NCBI GenBank assembly: GCA_003550305.1
Contig: QKYT01000203.1
Location: 70,115-86,237 of the forward strand
Source of the DNA: Glomus cerebriforme
Lineage: Eukaryota; Glomeromycota; Glomeromycetes; Glomerales; Glomeraceae
DNA length: 16,123 nucleotides
Reading direction: 5' to 3'
Shown: positions 1-9,711 of the stretch, piece after piece
Numbering within the stretch: position 1 is the stretch's first letter
How the letters are laid out: every line of letters begins with the position of its first letter
Notes under the pieces: generated by a model
What the model saw: the letters and a program-made list of their open reading frames with translations, nothing else
Told to the model about the DNA's origin: nothing
Databases searched by the model: none
Program-made: the position numbers and the translations under genes

Positions 1-328
1 TTGCTGATAGCTGAGTATCTTGAATAAATTTGTCAATATCAACATTACCACTACTCCAATTTTTGAAATTTTGTTGAAAATGTTTTGCGTTACATACATT
101 ACACCAAAATCTACTAATTTTAGGTTGTTTGCATTTCCAACATAAACCATTTTCTTTATAACGTTCTTTTAATTCTTCATTTAATATTAGTTTATCAATT
201 AACAATTTTTGTCGATCATTTAAATATTTATGGTTAAAATATTTTATTTGTTCAATTACATCATCACTGAGATATTTTTGCTCATTTTGGTGTTTATTAA
301 AATGAAAAAAGTTTTTTACGAAATCCAT
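1..328 (-). CDS. kinase-family protein, N-terminal part (runs off left edge)
   Basis: A single open frame starts with ATG at 328 (beginning MDFVKNFFHF) and stays open to base 1, giving 109 complete codons. It contains two Cys-x2-Cys pairs, CWKC near residue 72 and CNVC near residue 93, followed by NAKHFQQNF and NWSSGN. In Rhizophagus this Cys-pair plus FQQNFxNWTSGN block is the typical N-terminus of a very large family of TKL-like protein kinases, ahead of the kinase domain. The catalytic domain would lie left of this window, so kinase activity is inferred from the family, not seen. The Cys pairs look like a zinc ribbon, although that function is unproven. The start is the first in-frame ATG, followed by a codon pattern typical of the family. 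No intron is visible in this part. Confidence 0.8.
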   Translation of the reverse strand, partial: MDFVKNFFHFNKHQNEQKYLSDDVIEQIKYFNHKYLNDRQKLLIDKLILNEELKERYKENGLCWKCKQPKISRFWCNVCNAKHFQQNFKNWSSGNVDIDKFIQDTQLSA

Positions 329-1539
329 AATGTTACAAAGTTAGGATATTTGACAGAGGAGATCATACAATTATTTATAAAATAGAAAAATTTTTTTTTT
401 TTAAAAAAAAAAGATATTTTACGCCGACTGTATTTTTTTACAGTAACTTTCAAATCATGCAGCTGCATTACGCTAATCTTATCTGTTTTGTCATCAATCA
501 CATGCTTTTAACATGAGCGAAAAATGAAAATCATGTGTTTGATTAAATTATGAAATTTTATTTTATTGCAGAACAATTAGCCATAAACTATTTTAATTTA
601 TATTAGCTAACTAAAAAGTTCAAATAAGGTTTCTTAGAAAAAGTAGTCTGTAAATAAATTTGATTTACCGAATTTTTTTTTTTTTATATAATAGCTACTG
701 ATAGTTGCGATCCAAATCCTGGAAATTTCTAATTTATTATTCTTAATATGACCATGTATATGATTTTTTTAAAAAAAAAAGTTTGATGTACTATTCTCGA
801 TGTTTCTTAATAAAAAAATTCTTTTTGAATTTTTGAATAGTCAACATATTTATTTATTAGCTAATTATAGATTCATTTATAAGATAATTAAAAAAAAAAA
901 TAATAATTACTCTAGGTATTTAGATAATCGAATTTTAAAAGTTTTAAGTTTTTAAAATTTAATGCCACATTTTTACAATAGAATTTTCCATTTTCCACTA
1001 TAACAAATATATTCATTGTATAATAATAATTGAATTTTTTATTGATCTACAAAAAAAAATTATAATACTCCGATACTTTTTTTTTTTTTTTTTGCATTTA
1101 TCATAAATACTCCGAGAAAATGAGGAAAAAAGAAGTATATACTGTATAGAGCGATAGAATTCAAAAGATATACCATCAAGTAATTCAATAAATCGTTTAA
1201 CCAGATATTGTACATATATGAATTTACATAACTTATAGAGATATTGTATCTTATTTCATTCTTTTCGCATATAGGCATTTATTTTCAAAACTTCATTAAT
1301 TATCACTATTACAAAAATTTTGCATCTCAGCCTAACATTTTCACAAAATTAAATATAAAACTAGCTAGCTTTTTCAGCAATCTAATAAGCAGAATAATTT
1401 ATATTTGTACATCTGAAAATCTAATAAACGACAGACCTTTCTTGATAAAATAGCTCCTCTTGACGTAACTGATCCTCATTATCAATTCGAATTAATAATC
1501 TAAATACACATATCCTTTTCATCAACCATATTGAGTATA

Positions 1540-1800
1540 TTGAGTTAAAAGCAGTCCTGCACTCATCACTTCAGCTCATGGAATAGCTCGTAATTAGTCA
1601 AACTACTATAATACTATGACAAGTCCTGTGAAATACCTCCAATATAACTGACAGGAACACCTGGATATAAACTGATAAATCTATTTCCCACAGGGTTTAC
1701 GCCTACCTACGCTCATCACTTCATAGATGGACACCACCATCTCAAGTTGGTACATGTACAGTATATCCTATGCGCATATGGTGTGTCTCTTTACAAGTAA
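1540..1800. other. GC-richer island of unknown origin
   Basis: Counted by eye, the lines 1561-1800 hold about 35-48% GC (peak line 1681-1740, 29 of 60), while many neighbouring lines are below 20%. One plus-strand frame is open from about 1663 to 1846, without an ATG near its start, and its translation is not recognisable. The words CTCATCACTTCA at about 1562 and 1711 are repeated, and GTACATGTAC at 1750-1759 is a palindrome. It could be a remnant of a gene, organelle-derived DNA or a transposon piece. No function can be assigned. Confidence 0.35.
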
Positions 1801-2496
1801 TATGTCGGCATAGCAAGTTTGTAATAATAAATTTACATTATTATGTCTAATACTATAGGTTGTTGGGTTGGAGTGTAGTTTGTTTAATTTAATTTACCTT
1901 CTCCCCAAAAATCTGGATGTTAAGTTAAATCATAATTATAATTAAAAACAAAAGTGTTTCTTAACCAATAATAGAATTTATTTTTTTTTGTTGTTTATTT
2001 GAATAAATGAAAACAAAATTTAAACACAATTAATTAAATCTTTAATTTTAATCAATTTAAAATTGTTACAATGCTAAGCTATTTTTTGAAATATTATAAC
2101 GTAATAAAAAATTGCGTTAATGAGATATGGGATGGGATTGAGGATTGGGAATCGAGATGGGCACTCTTATACACTAATAAAAAAATTTTCAAATCCTCAA
2201 AATACTTAATGAAAAATGAAATATGAAGGATATAATATAATTACAGTATAAAGGTTTACACAGGAAGATTTTGAGGTTTTTTGTGGTTGTCTACCCTTGA
2301 TTCCTGCATCGATCTATGTGTATAGTTTGTCACATCCCAACCATGGAATTGAATACATATCAATCTTTAAAATTCCCTAACGATCATAATTTTTTGCACT
2401 AACTAAAAGACTCTATATAAAACATAGTATGAATGATTATATAAACTTTTAGTTTTATTCTTTCTACTTGAAAGGTGAGAGTAAATATGGGAAATT

Positions 2497-2510
2497 TTAC
2501 TGTACAGTAA
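2497..2510. repeat. perfect 14-bp palindrome
   Basis: TTACTGTACAGTAA is identical to its reverse complement. It lies in gene-free DNA about 375 bases beyond the COQ9 stop. It could be a dimeric protein binding site or chance, and no partner site was found nearby. Confidence 0.5.
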
Positions 2511-2884
2511 TTAGGACAAGAATTTATATGTGAATCAATAAGATGACATGATTAGGATTTGTAATTTTAGTGAATGCTTATCAATTATAGAGCGAATATA
2601 CTGTTCATAAATCGTAATTCTTTTAACAATAAATGTTTCTATCGCTAAGAATTACCGATGATATAAACAATATGATGTATTCATCCATTTATAAAATTGC
2701 AAGTGATTTGTAGTAATATTTTAATAAATTGGCGTATGTAAATTTATTTTATAAGCAAAAAGTTATTTTAGAATTTATATTTCAATGATCTCATTTATTT
2801 ATACTAAAATTCTAGTTTCTAATCTTAATATCGAAAGAGAAATTTAATCTAGTAAAAAGAAAAAAAAAATCTTTATGTATAAAT

Positions 2885-4192
2885 TTAAAATCTTCCGATC
2901 CCTTTCTATAAAAAAAAAAAAATAATAATAAATTAATTTAAATATTCTATAAAATGTTAAAAAAAATTTTCTTTATAACTTACAGATGATAGAATTCCAA
3001 AGGTAGATTTAACAGCAAAATCGGCAAAAGTATTAATTTCACCAATTAACCTTCCAAATGTAGCACTATCTTGTAATCTTCTATCTAAAAATTGAAAAGT
3101 TCCTATATAATCTGGCGAAGTATCTTGAGTCATATACAATTCTAAAAAAAAAAAATATTGAAAATTTATTAATAAATAAATAGAAACATTTTAGAAGAAA
3201 ATGTAAAATGAGTATATATACCCGTAGATGTATAAATAGTTGCAAGAATTGCTCGTTTGGAATACCAATTCATCTAAAATATTTCAAAGATTTTTTTTTT
3301 TAAAAAAAAAAGGTAAAAAGAAACCCAATATAATTAAGACGTACGTCAGCACTTTTGTCGCCCGCAAGATACCACATATCATCGACTAATTTCGCTAAAT
3401 GTTCAATTGGCATTGGAATGTTATTTGGTTGTGCCATAATTGCAAGTGCCTTATTATTAGAGAAATCATGAGAAATCAATCAATTATTACCAATGACAAA
3501 TTTTTATTTTACTTTGAGTGAAATCATATTTTACTACCTCAGACCATTTTTTTATATAGGGTTTTGTAAGATTAAGTCGAGTTATACACGCAAAACGTAT
3601 TTTTTGATGTACTTTTAATCTAAAAAAAAAAGATTTAAATTAAATTCTTTTTTTTTTTAAAGAATTTAACGTTCTCTCTGGGAATAAACTTACCCATCCA
3701 TTTTGTCAAAAATTTCATTAGTCATTTTTATTCTACAATCTTCCAAAAAATAATCAATTAACTCTGCTCCACCTCTAGGAAATAATCCATGACTAATATA
3801 AGGGTATCCTAATGTTTTTGCTCCTTGCGCCAACGTATCAATTGTCCATCCATATTGATTGACAAATGGTAAAGAAGCTCGAAGAATTTCTGCTGGTATG
3901 GGATTAGGTGGGTTAGGTGGCGTAGGTGGTGGTGTGCTTAAAATCAATCATATATTAGTATCTTATAAACAGTATCCTAAAACTTGATTATATAAGCTTA
4001 CTGAGTTTGTTCATTGACGGAATTTTCACTTTTTAAATCTTCCGCTGCGGAAGTAAATTTTCGAGTATTTTGTTGTTTATTAAGAACATTTCTCCAAATA
4101 ATTGGTTGTATAACATTTCCTTGATGAATACACGCTGTCTTTTGCTTAAACATTGACCGAGAAATATTTAAAAAATTAGTATTATTTGCCAT
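2885..4192 (-). CDS. COQ9: ubiquinone biosynthesis protein COQ9, mitochondrial
   Basis: COQ9 is a matrix-side lipid-binding protein with a TetR-like fold that presents coenzyme Q intermediates to COQ7 for hydroxylation. Seven exons join in frame: 4192-4002, 3936-3694, 3619-3538, 3449-3345, 3273-3222, 3141-2984 and 2905-2885. All introns are GT-AG, 65-88 nt, and the product is 283 residues, a normal length. The first 60 residues are rich in Lys/Arg/Asn/Ser with few acids, as in a mitochondrial presequence. A Pro-rich linker (TPPPTPPNPPNP) follows. Family hallmarks are ILRASLPFVNQYGWT, GAKTLGYPYISHGLFPRGG, DYFLEDC, TKPYIKKW, DDMWYLAGDKSADMNWYSKR and a C-terminal KGIGRF. The last exon codes only six residues plus stop; it is chosen because reading through the 2983 donor gives a non-homologous tail, whereas KGIGRF fits the conserved COQ9 end. 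The gene is divergent from the nuclease-helicase. Confidence 0.93.
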
Positions 4193-4539
4193 TCGTTTTT
4201 TCTGATGAGAGAAAAAATTTTTTTATGTCGATCAGAAATTTTTTAAAAAAAAAATAATTACAGCAGTTGATCTTTGATTTTCTGATTTCTTTCCAATTGA
4301 GGATAAATTAAAATGGCATGTGATTGGACCATTTACGGACAAAATCAATAACTGATGTATCAATATTTCGCACGATTTTTTCAAATCAAAAATTGTATTG
4401 TATTCCTTTTTTTTTTGTTCAACTTTTTTATTCAGTAAGTTATTTTGGCCTTTAAACAAATTTCATATGCTAAAGTAAAAACCTAATAGAATATAATAAC
4501 AATATCTTTTTAGATACTTTTTAAGAAAACTTGTAAAAA
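4193..4539. promoter_or_regulatory. putative shared promoter region between divergent genes
   Basis: Only about 350-500 bases separate the COQ9 start from the nuclease-helicase start, so their promoters must overlap or abut. Two CCAAT-type pentamers are visible: CCAAT on plus at 4293-4297 and its complement ATTGG at 4323-4327, which reads CCAAT toward COQ9 about 130 bases from its ATG. CCAAT boxes bind the HAP/NF-Y complex, which controls many fungal respiratory genes, so a role for COQ9 is a reasonable inference only. Long A/T runs flank both sites. The open frame on the minus strand in this interval looks like noise. Confidence 0.35.
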
Positions 4540-4557
4540 ATGTCGAAAAAAGCAAAG
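4540..4557 (+). other. possible 6-codon first coding exon of the nuclease-helicase
   Basis: ATG at 4540 sits in an A-rich leader and reads MSKKAK, then meets a donor-like GTGAAA at 4558. Joining to AG at 4706-4707 (150-nt intron) or at 4732-4733 (176 nt) keeps phase 0 and enters the main frame at Ser-Lys-Glu-Ala or at Ala-Ser-Met-Ala. The alternative is that translation simply starts at 4696. The acceptors lack a good pyrimidine tract, so this exon is only a possibility. Confidence 0.3.
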
Positions 4558-4695
4558 GTGAAAATCGTATTTTATAAATAAAATACCTTTATTTTTTAAT
4601 AAAACTTTGTTTTAATATCGTGCTTTACTATTTTTTACTTACTCTTTCACTGTTGCTATTTTTTTATATTATGATAAACACAAAAAATTTACCGA

Positions 4696-7600
4696 ATGAT
4701 ATCGAAGTCAAAAGAAGCTTCTCAAGAAATACAGGCTTCAATGGCGATATCTGATTTGTCAAAGTATTATCAATATAATTGCGATAAATTATTAAAAATG
4801 ATGTTGGACCAGGATTACAAAAGACAAAAATCGTTAGAAGAATCAACCAAAAAACAATATACACCAAAAATGGACGATTCAACATTACGTGAAGCGTTAA
4901 GACATCGCGGAGCAGAATTTGAATCAAGTATTAAAGATAAATTAAGTAACGTAATCGATTGTCGTGATATACCACCTGATGAGGCTAAAAATTTGTTAAG
5001 AAGAGTTGAAATTGGACAAACGTTATATCAATTAAAATTTATTATACCCAATGAATTTTACGAAGAAATGGATATAAAAAAATCCGTTAAATTAAAAGCT
5101 TTTGTACCTGATTTTATCGAAGTTAGAGAAGAAGATGGTGAAAAAAAACTGATGGTTTATGATGCAAAGGCTTCAAAAACTGCACGAGTTCCACACCAGG
5201 TATAAAATGTGATTCATTATTATTGTTGTTATTTTTTAACGCAATTGCGCTGCAGCTTATTATTTAATCATTTTTAGTTCCAAGTGGCTTCGTATGCATA
5301 TCTTCTCGACTTTATAGTTCAAAAAATTCGTGGACTTTCTATTTCACGTACAGGTGGAATTTATTTACCACCCTTCCAATTACAAACATTTCGTATGGAT
5401 TTTTTACTTCCAAAAATAGATAGATTCTTTCGCGAAGAATTACCAAAAATTTTAACAACATCGGTACCTTGGCATTATAATTCACGATGTAGAACTTGTG
5501 AATTTGTAGATGTTTGTAGAAAAGATGCTGATGGTTCTATTGCAATGATTCCTTATTTATCGCTCGAGAAGGCTGTAGATTTGAAAACTTTTATACGGGA
5601 TTGGAAATCAGATGATGACGACGAAGATGTTGATATTGAAGATTTGGCAAATTATTTCGATAAATTAGATATTGAAGATAAAAATGCCAAAGCCAGCAAC
5701 AAGGCTATAAACACTAGGATCAAACAGATCGTTAAATATGATAAAAATTTAAAAAGTTCACCATATTTGAAAGCTATAGAAACTAAGCAGGCGCAGGTAT
5801 AAAAATTGTTATTTTTTTTTGTTTTTAAAATATAATTTTTTATTAAAAAAATTTTCTCTTTCTTTTATTTTCTCTTTTAATATTGTAAAGTTTATCGGAA
5901 TTGCAACCGCAAACTTTCCCCAAACAACAGATCATAATTTATTAGTTGCAATATCTTTAGATCCTTTCTTATCACGTCCTTTTGGGTGGGGAATATGTCT
6001 TTTCACTAAAGATGGGAAAATTATACAAAATTTTAGACGCTCTGCATCAACATCAAAGGATGATGAATCTCTACAATCATTTGTCTCTCTAATGGATAAG
6101 TTTGTAACTACATTAGAAAAAAGTTTTGAATACCTAGCAAAGGTTAAATCTAAAGCTTGTGTCTTTGTTTATTCCGAACAAGAAAAAAAAGCTCTTCAAG
6201 ATGCTTTATTGGAAGTTATTTCTATGGATGAGGGTGATATTTCAAGTGCAGTCCAGCACACAGCTGTAAGATGTTTATTTAATTTATTTGAAGATTCATC
6301 ATTGTTATTAGCATCGGGAAATAGTGAAGATGGTAATCTTACGGAACTTCCAAATGAATGGCGAGAATTTCCAAGATTAGTTGTTTTAGAATATGCTATA
6401 AAAGAAAATATTGCAATCCACGTACCTGGATTTTACCGGTTTACTGATATATGGCAACAACTGGTGAAACCAAAATTAAAAGATCAAGAATTGTTGGATT
6501 CTTTAGAACAATATATTGAGAAGATCGATTTAGAAGATATTTATGCTTTATGGGTTTCTGCACAAAGTTCGGCATCACGAATTAATGAAGCTCATTTACA
6601 AAGAGTTGATTTTGGAATGGCCGTAATAAGAGCTTATTATGAACTTCTTAAGGAATCAACTGATAATATCGCTTCCAAATTGATATTTACCCCACCAAGT
6701 TTTACTTTTACTGAAATAAAATCTTTCGGACATCATTATTTGGGTAAATTATATTTTTTTAAACAATTTGAAGCTATATCTGAATGTACTCAAATTAGAT
6801 CTGGTAGAATAAAGGATTTTATACAAGGAGAAGCTATCTATGGAATTCGATTACAATTTGAAAGGTTTACTAAAAAAGAAGGTTCAGAATGGATTGCAAG
6901 GTTCGCTATTTTAAGTAATGGAAAAGAAGTTAGTGTATTAGAGCCTCGTACACTTAAAGACTTTATTCTGGTTGAAGATAATCCAGAGGTGATATATAAC
7001 TTATATTTTTTCTTCACTTGAATCGAAATTTAACCTTTTTTTTTAAAAAAAATAAAATAAAATAAAATAAAAATAGGGCGTCCTGAAGGCTATTCTATTT
7101 CCAGATATGAAATATCGAGATAAATTTTTCGGATATCCTTTATCAGTTGTATGCCTTAATGAAGTTGATAATAGTGATCCACAAAAACGGATGATTCATT
7201 TAAAGGGATTCTTTAAGGATAAATTTACTGTTAATAAGATATATCGCCTTTACAGACGTTATATTGATTTTAATCTTGATAAAGTGTCAATGATGCTAAC
7301 TGAAATAGATGAACGTGATAGTGACAAATCGGTATTTATGGTAGGTGCCTTTTTTCTTTCAAAATATAATTATTTTATGAATAATAACCAATCATTGTAT
7401 TTAATTTTATGCTTCTTGATTAATTTGATATAGAATCTCTTAAAAGATCCTAATACATGGGGTTCTTCTTTAATTGAAGAACAACAACAATTCAAAGATA
7501 TCAAAAATACAGCTTTGAAATTACGAGATTCTTTTTCAATGTCTCCATCACAAAAGGAAATTTCAGCGGAATTATTGGAAAGGAGGCTTCAGATTGTTTG

Positions 7601-9461
7601 GGGACCACCTGTAATTACAATTTATGATACTTTATTTTATGTCGTAATAGCGTTGATTAGCAATATTTATTTCTTTTATTTAATAGGGTTCCGGTAAAAC
7701 ACATTTCCTTGCGTTGTTTACCACATGGTACTTGAGTACCGCTAAGCCCAAGCCGACTGTCTCCAATAAGAATTATATAATCGGAGTAACGGCTTTTACT
7801 AGGGCTGCTATTGAAAATTTATTGGATAGGATTTCAAGTATACAAAAACAACATCATAAGACGAGCGAATTTACGGTCATTCGTTTAGTCAAAGATTTAA
7901 AAAAGAAACCTTTGAATGGATTGGTAGAATGTAAGGCAGAAACTCTACCTAAAAAGATTAAAGGGGGTAAAATCGGGATTCCTGGAAAGCCGATTGTGGT
8001 CGGAGGTACAGTTTGGGATTGGTACAAAGTAAGAAAGGAATGGAAATTTGGTTGGGCTGGATGTGACATAATGATAATTGATGAAGGTTCTCAGGTAAAT
8101 AAAACCATTATAATTAAAATTGTATATTAATAATTTATTTGATATGAATATTTATTAGCTTTTTAATAGTTATTAGTTTCGGATGCTTGCATTGCCATAG
8201 AATGTATGAACCTGGAGACCGGAAAATTAATTGTTGCTGGAGATCATATGGTAAGCGAATTATATAAAGATTATTCGGTTAAAAATTTTTCAAAATAATA
8301 TTTAAATCAAAATATTACCAATTTCTAATATAAATTAATGTAGCAACTTGGTCCTATTATTCAAAATACGTATCCCATATTTCCGCCTGATCATCCTTTA
8401 ATATTTGGATCAGTTCAACAATGCTTAATGCGTAAAAAAAGTGGTGCCGTCTTTAATGAGGAAGACTTCTTTTTGAAAAAGGGACAAAAACATGACTTTG
8501 GCCCTCTTACACTTCAACTCAGAGATAATTGGAGAATGGTTTGTATAAGTAGTGTATTTTATTATTGTTATTCTTACAAAAAAGTGATATATTATTTTCT
8601 TTTTTCTTTTTTTTCGATATTCAGAATGAGGAATTGAATGGGTTTTTCCAAAAGATTTATGGTGACGATTATATTTCAACGCACCCAAATCTAAAACTTA
8701 CCTTTGAGGACCCGAAATTAACACATATTAAAGATCCGTTAATTCGAAAAATTTTATCACCGGATTCTGCAATCACATTAGTAAAACTTGCTATAGATAA
8801 AAATGTGGAATTAGAAGATCCAAGAATATTAACATCTGGTTTGTTATCGGATCAATTTTTACAAACTGAAGCCGATGTTGTAGCAAAAATAACTTCGGCA
8901 TATTTTGATTCACCAAAAAAATCGCAAGGAGAAAAAAGCAAACCATCATTATTTATAGTAACACCACATCATCGACAACGTCACGCTATTCAATCACGTC
9001 TAGTAAAATACATGAATGATCAAGATGTTGATTTGCAAATTAATACAGTAGAAAAAATGCAAGGACGAGAAGCAGATCTTGTTATATCATGTTTTGGATT
9101 TTTAGATTTAAATGAAATAACTCGAGAATCAGAATTTCTATTTGATAGAAATAGGTGGAATGTAGCGATAAGTAGAGCAAGATGTAAAGTAATAGTTGTT
9201 ACAACCGATGAAATGCTCTATCCTAAAAGTATAGAAATATTTGCTAATAAGAAGACTAGTGAAGGATGGGTATTTCTTAGTATGGTAGAAAAATGGGTGC
9301 AAGATAAAGCTACTGTTGTTGACAGTGGAGGAAAAAGAAAAAAGAAGAAGAGTAAAGACATTATCGAATGGACCGTTGGTAGTGAGCATTTATTTAATGA
9401 TAGTGATACTTCTTCTAGTGTTGCTTTTTCTAGTCAGGGAAGTAAAAGTAATAATGATTAA
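4696..9461 (+). CDS. Cas4/RecB-like nuclease fused to UPF1/DNA2-type SF1 helicase
   Basis: Nine exons: 4696-5199, 5278-5796, 5891-6988, 7077-7340, 7434-7610, 7687-8094, 8170-8250, 8344-8538 and 8625-9461. They join in frame to 1360 residues, and all introns are GT-AG, 75-94 nt. Residues 17-250 form a PDDEXK nuclease of the Cas4/TM0106 kind: Cys29, GAEFE at 72-76, Asp139 in VPDF, Asp156-x-Lys158 in VYDAKAS, the Gln170-x3-Tyr174 motif, then Cys239-x2-Cys242-x5-Cys248, the Fe-S spacing of Cas4 and DNA2. Residues 358-560 resemble an RNase H-like fold without its catalytic acids. The helicase motifs are Q835, GPPGSGKT (852-859), TAFTRAAIENLL, DEGSQ (986-990), GDHMQLGP, LRDNWRM, VTPHHRQ, VEKMQGREAD and NVAISRAR. 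A KRKKKKSK tail near 1319 could be a nuclear signal. A role in DNA end or flap processing is inferred. It is distinct from canonical DNA2 because of the RNase H-like insert. Confidence 0.88.
7051..7074 (+). repeat. AAAAT microsatellite inside intron 3 of the nuclease-helicase
   Basis: About four AAAAT units directly precede the AG acceptor at 7075-7076, after a T9-A8 run. It may vary in length between isolates and replaces the usual pyrimidine tract at this acceptor. Confidence 0.6.
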
Positions 9462-9711
9462 ACGATTAAATAAAATTATCTGTATTTTTTTTTTTCTAAT
9501 ATAAATAAATATAAATTTTCTTAAAATTAAAAAAAAGGGTATTTTAAAACTTAAATTTATTTAATGAACTATATGATGTTTAATTTTGTTCAAGAAATCC
9601 TATTTAGAAAAATTATTAATGAAATCACATGATAGAATTGATAGAATTGTTTAACAGTTTTGTAATTTTTAAATCGATTTATACTGTATGTTCGAGCGTG
9701 TCGTTCTTCTG
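9462..9711. other. 3' flank between convergent ORFs
   Basis: This is a short AT-rich gap after the helicase stop. AAATAAAAT at about 9469 and ATAAATAAATATAAA near 9501 are plausible cleavage and polyadenylation signals for the helicase transcript. A short direct repeat (GATAGAATT twice near 9632-9648) is the only other structure seen. Confidence 0.45.

Larger units (their letters stand above)
329..2884. other. intergenic, no convincing gene
   Basis: About 2.5 kb of mostly very AT-rich DNA lies between the kinase start and the 3' end of COQ9. The open frames here are short, rich in Phe/Lys/Asn/Ile from homopolymers, and match no family I recognise. Notable contents are a T12-A10 hairpin-forming run at 391-412, a block of clearly higher GC at about 1540-1800, a cluster of four GGG runs at 2129-2161, and a perfect 14-bp palindrome at 2497-2510. 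No tRNA, rRNA or recognisable transposon end was seen. The proximal 200 bases or so left of the kinase start presumably hold its promoter, but no clear TATA element could be assigned. Confidence 0.6.

Noticed and set aside
316..501. 61-codon minus-strand open frame
   Set aside because: It overlaps the upstream flank of the kinase start and is dominated by Lys/Phe from A/T runs; no family resemblance.
1060..1453. Overlapping open frames on both strands
   Set aside because: Both are low-complexity Tyr/Ile/Asn/Phe strings created by AT-rich DNA and contradict each other over part of their length.
1885..1978. Minus-strand words reading FYYWLRNTFVFNYNYDLT, stop, HPDFWGEGK
   Set aside because: They look protein-like but contain an in-frame stop, have no extendable frame upstream and match no family I can name; too short to call a relic.
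2938..2983. Alternative COQ9 last intron using AG at 2948-2947
   Set aside because: It would be only 37 nt and give a two-residue non-conserved tail, whereas the 2907-2906 acceptor gives the family-like KGIGRF end.
4232..4459. 75-codon minus-strand frame upstream of COQ9
   Set aside because: It lies in the shared promoter region, ends in a homopolymer-coded tail and shows no domain; more likely 5' flank.
4664..4927. Hydrophobic minus-strand frame opposite helicase exon 1
   Set aside because: Antisense shadow of a clearly coding exon.
7854..8069. 71-codon minus-strand frame
   Set aside because: Antisense of exon 6 of the helicase, between Walker A and motif II.
8425..8688. Frames on both strands around intron 8
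   Set aside because: They are shadows or read through the intron; the plus frame only partly covers exon 8 and is joined properly in the spliced model.
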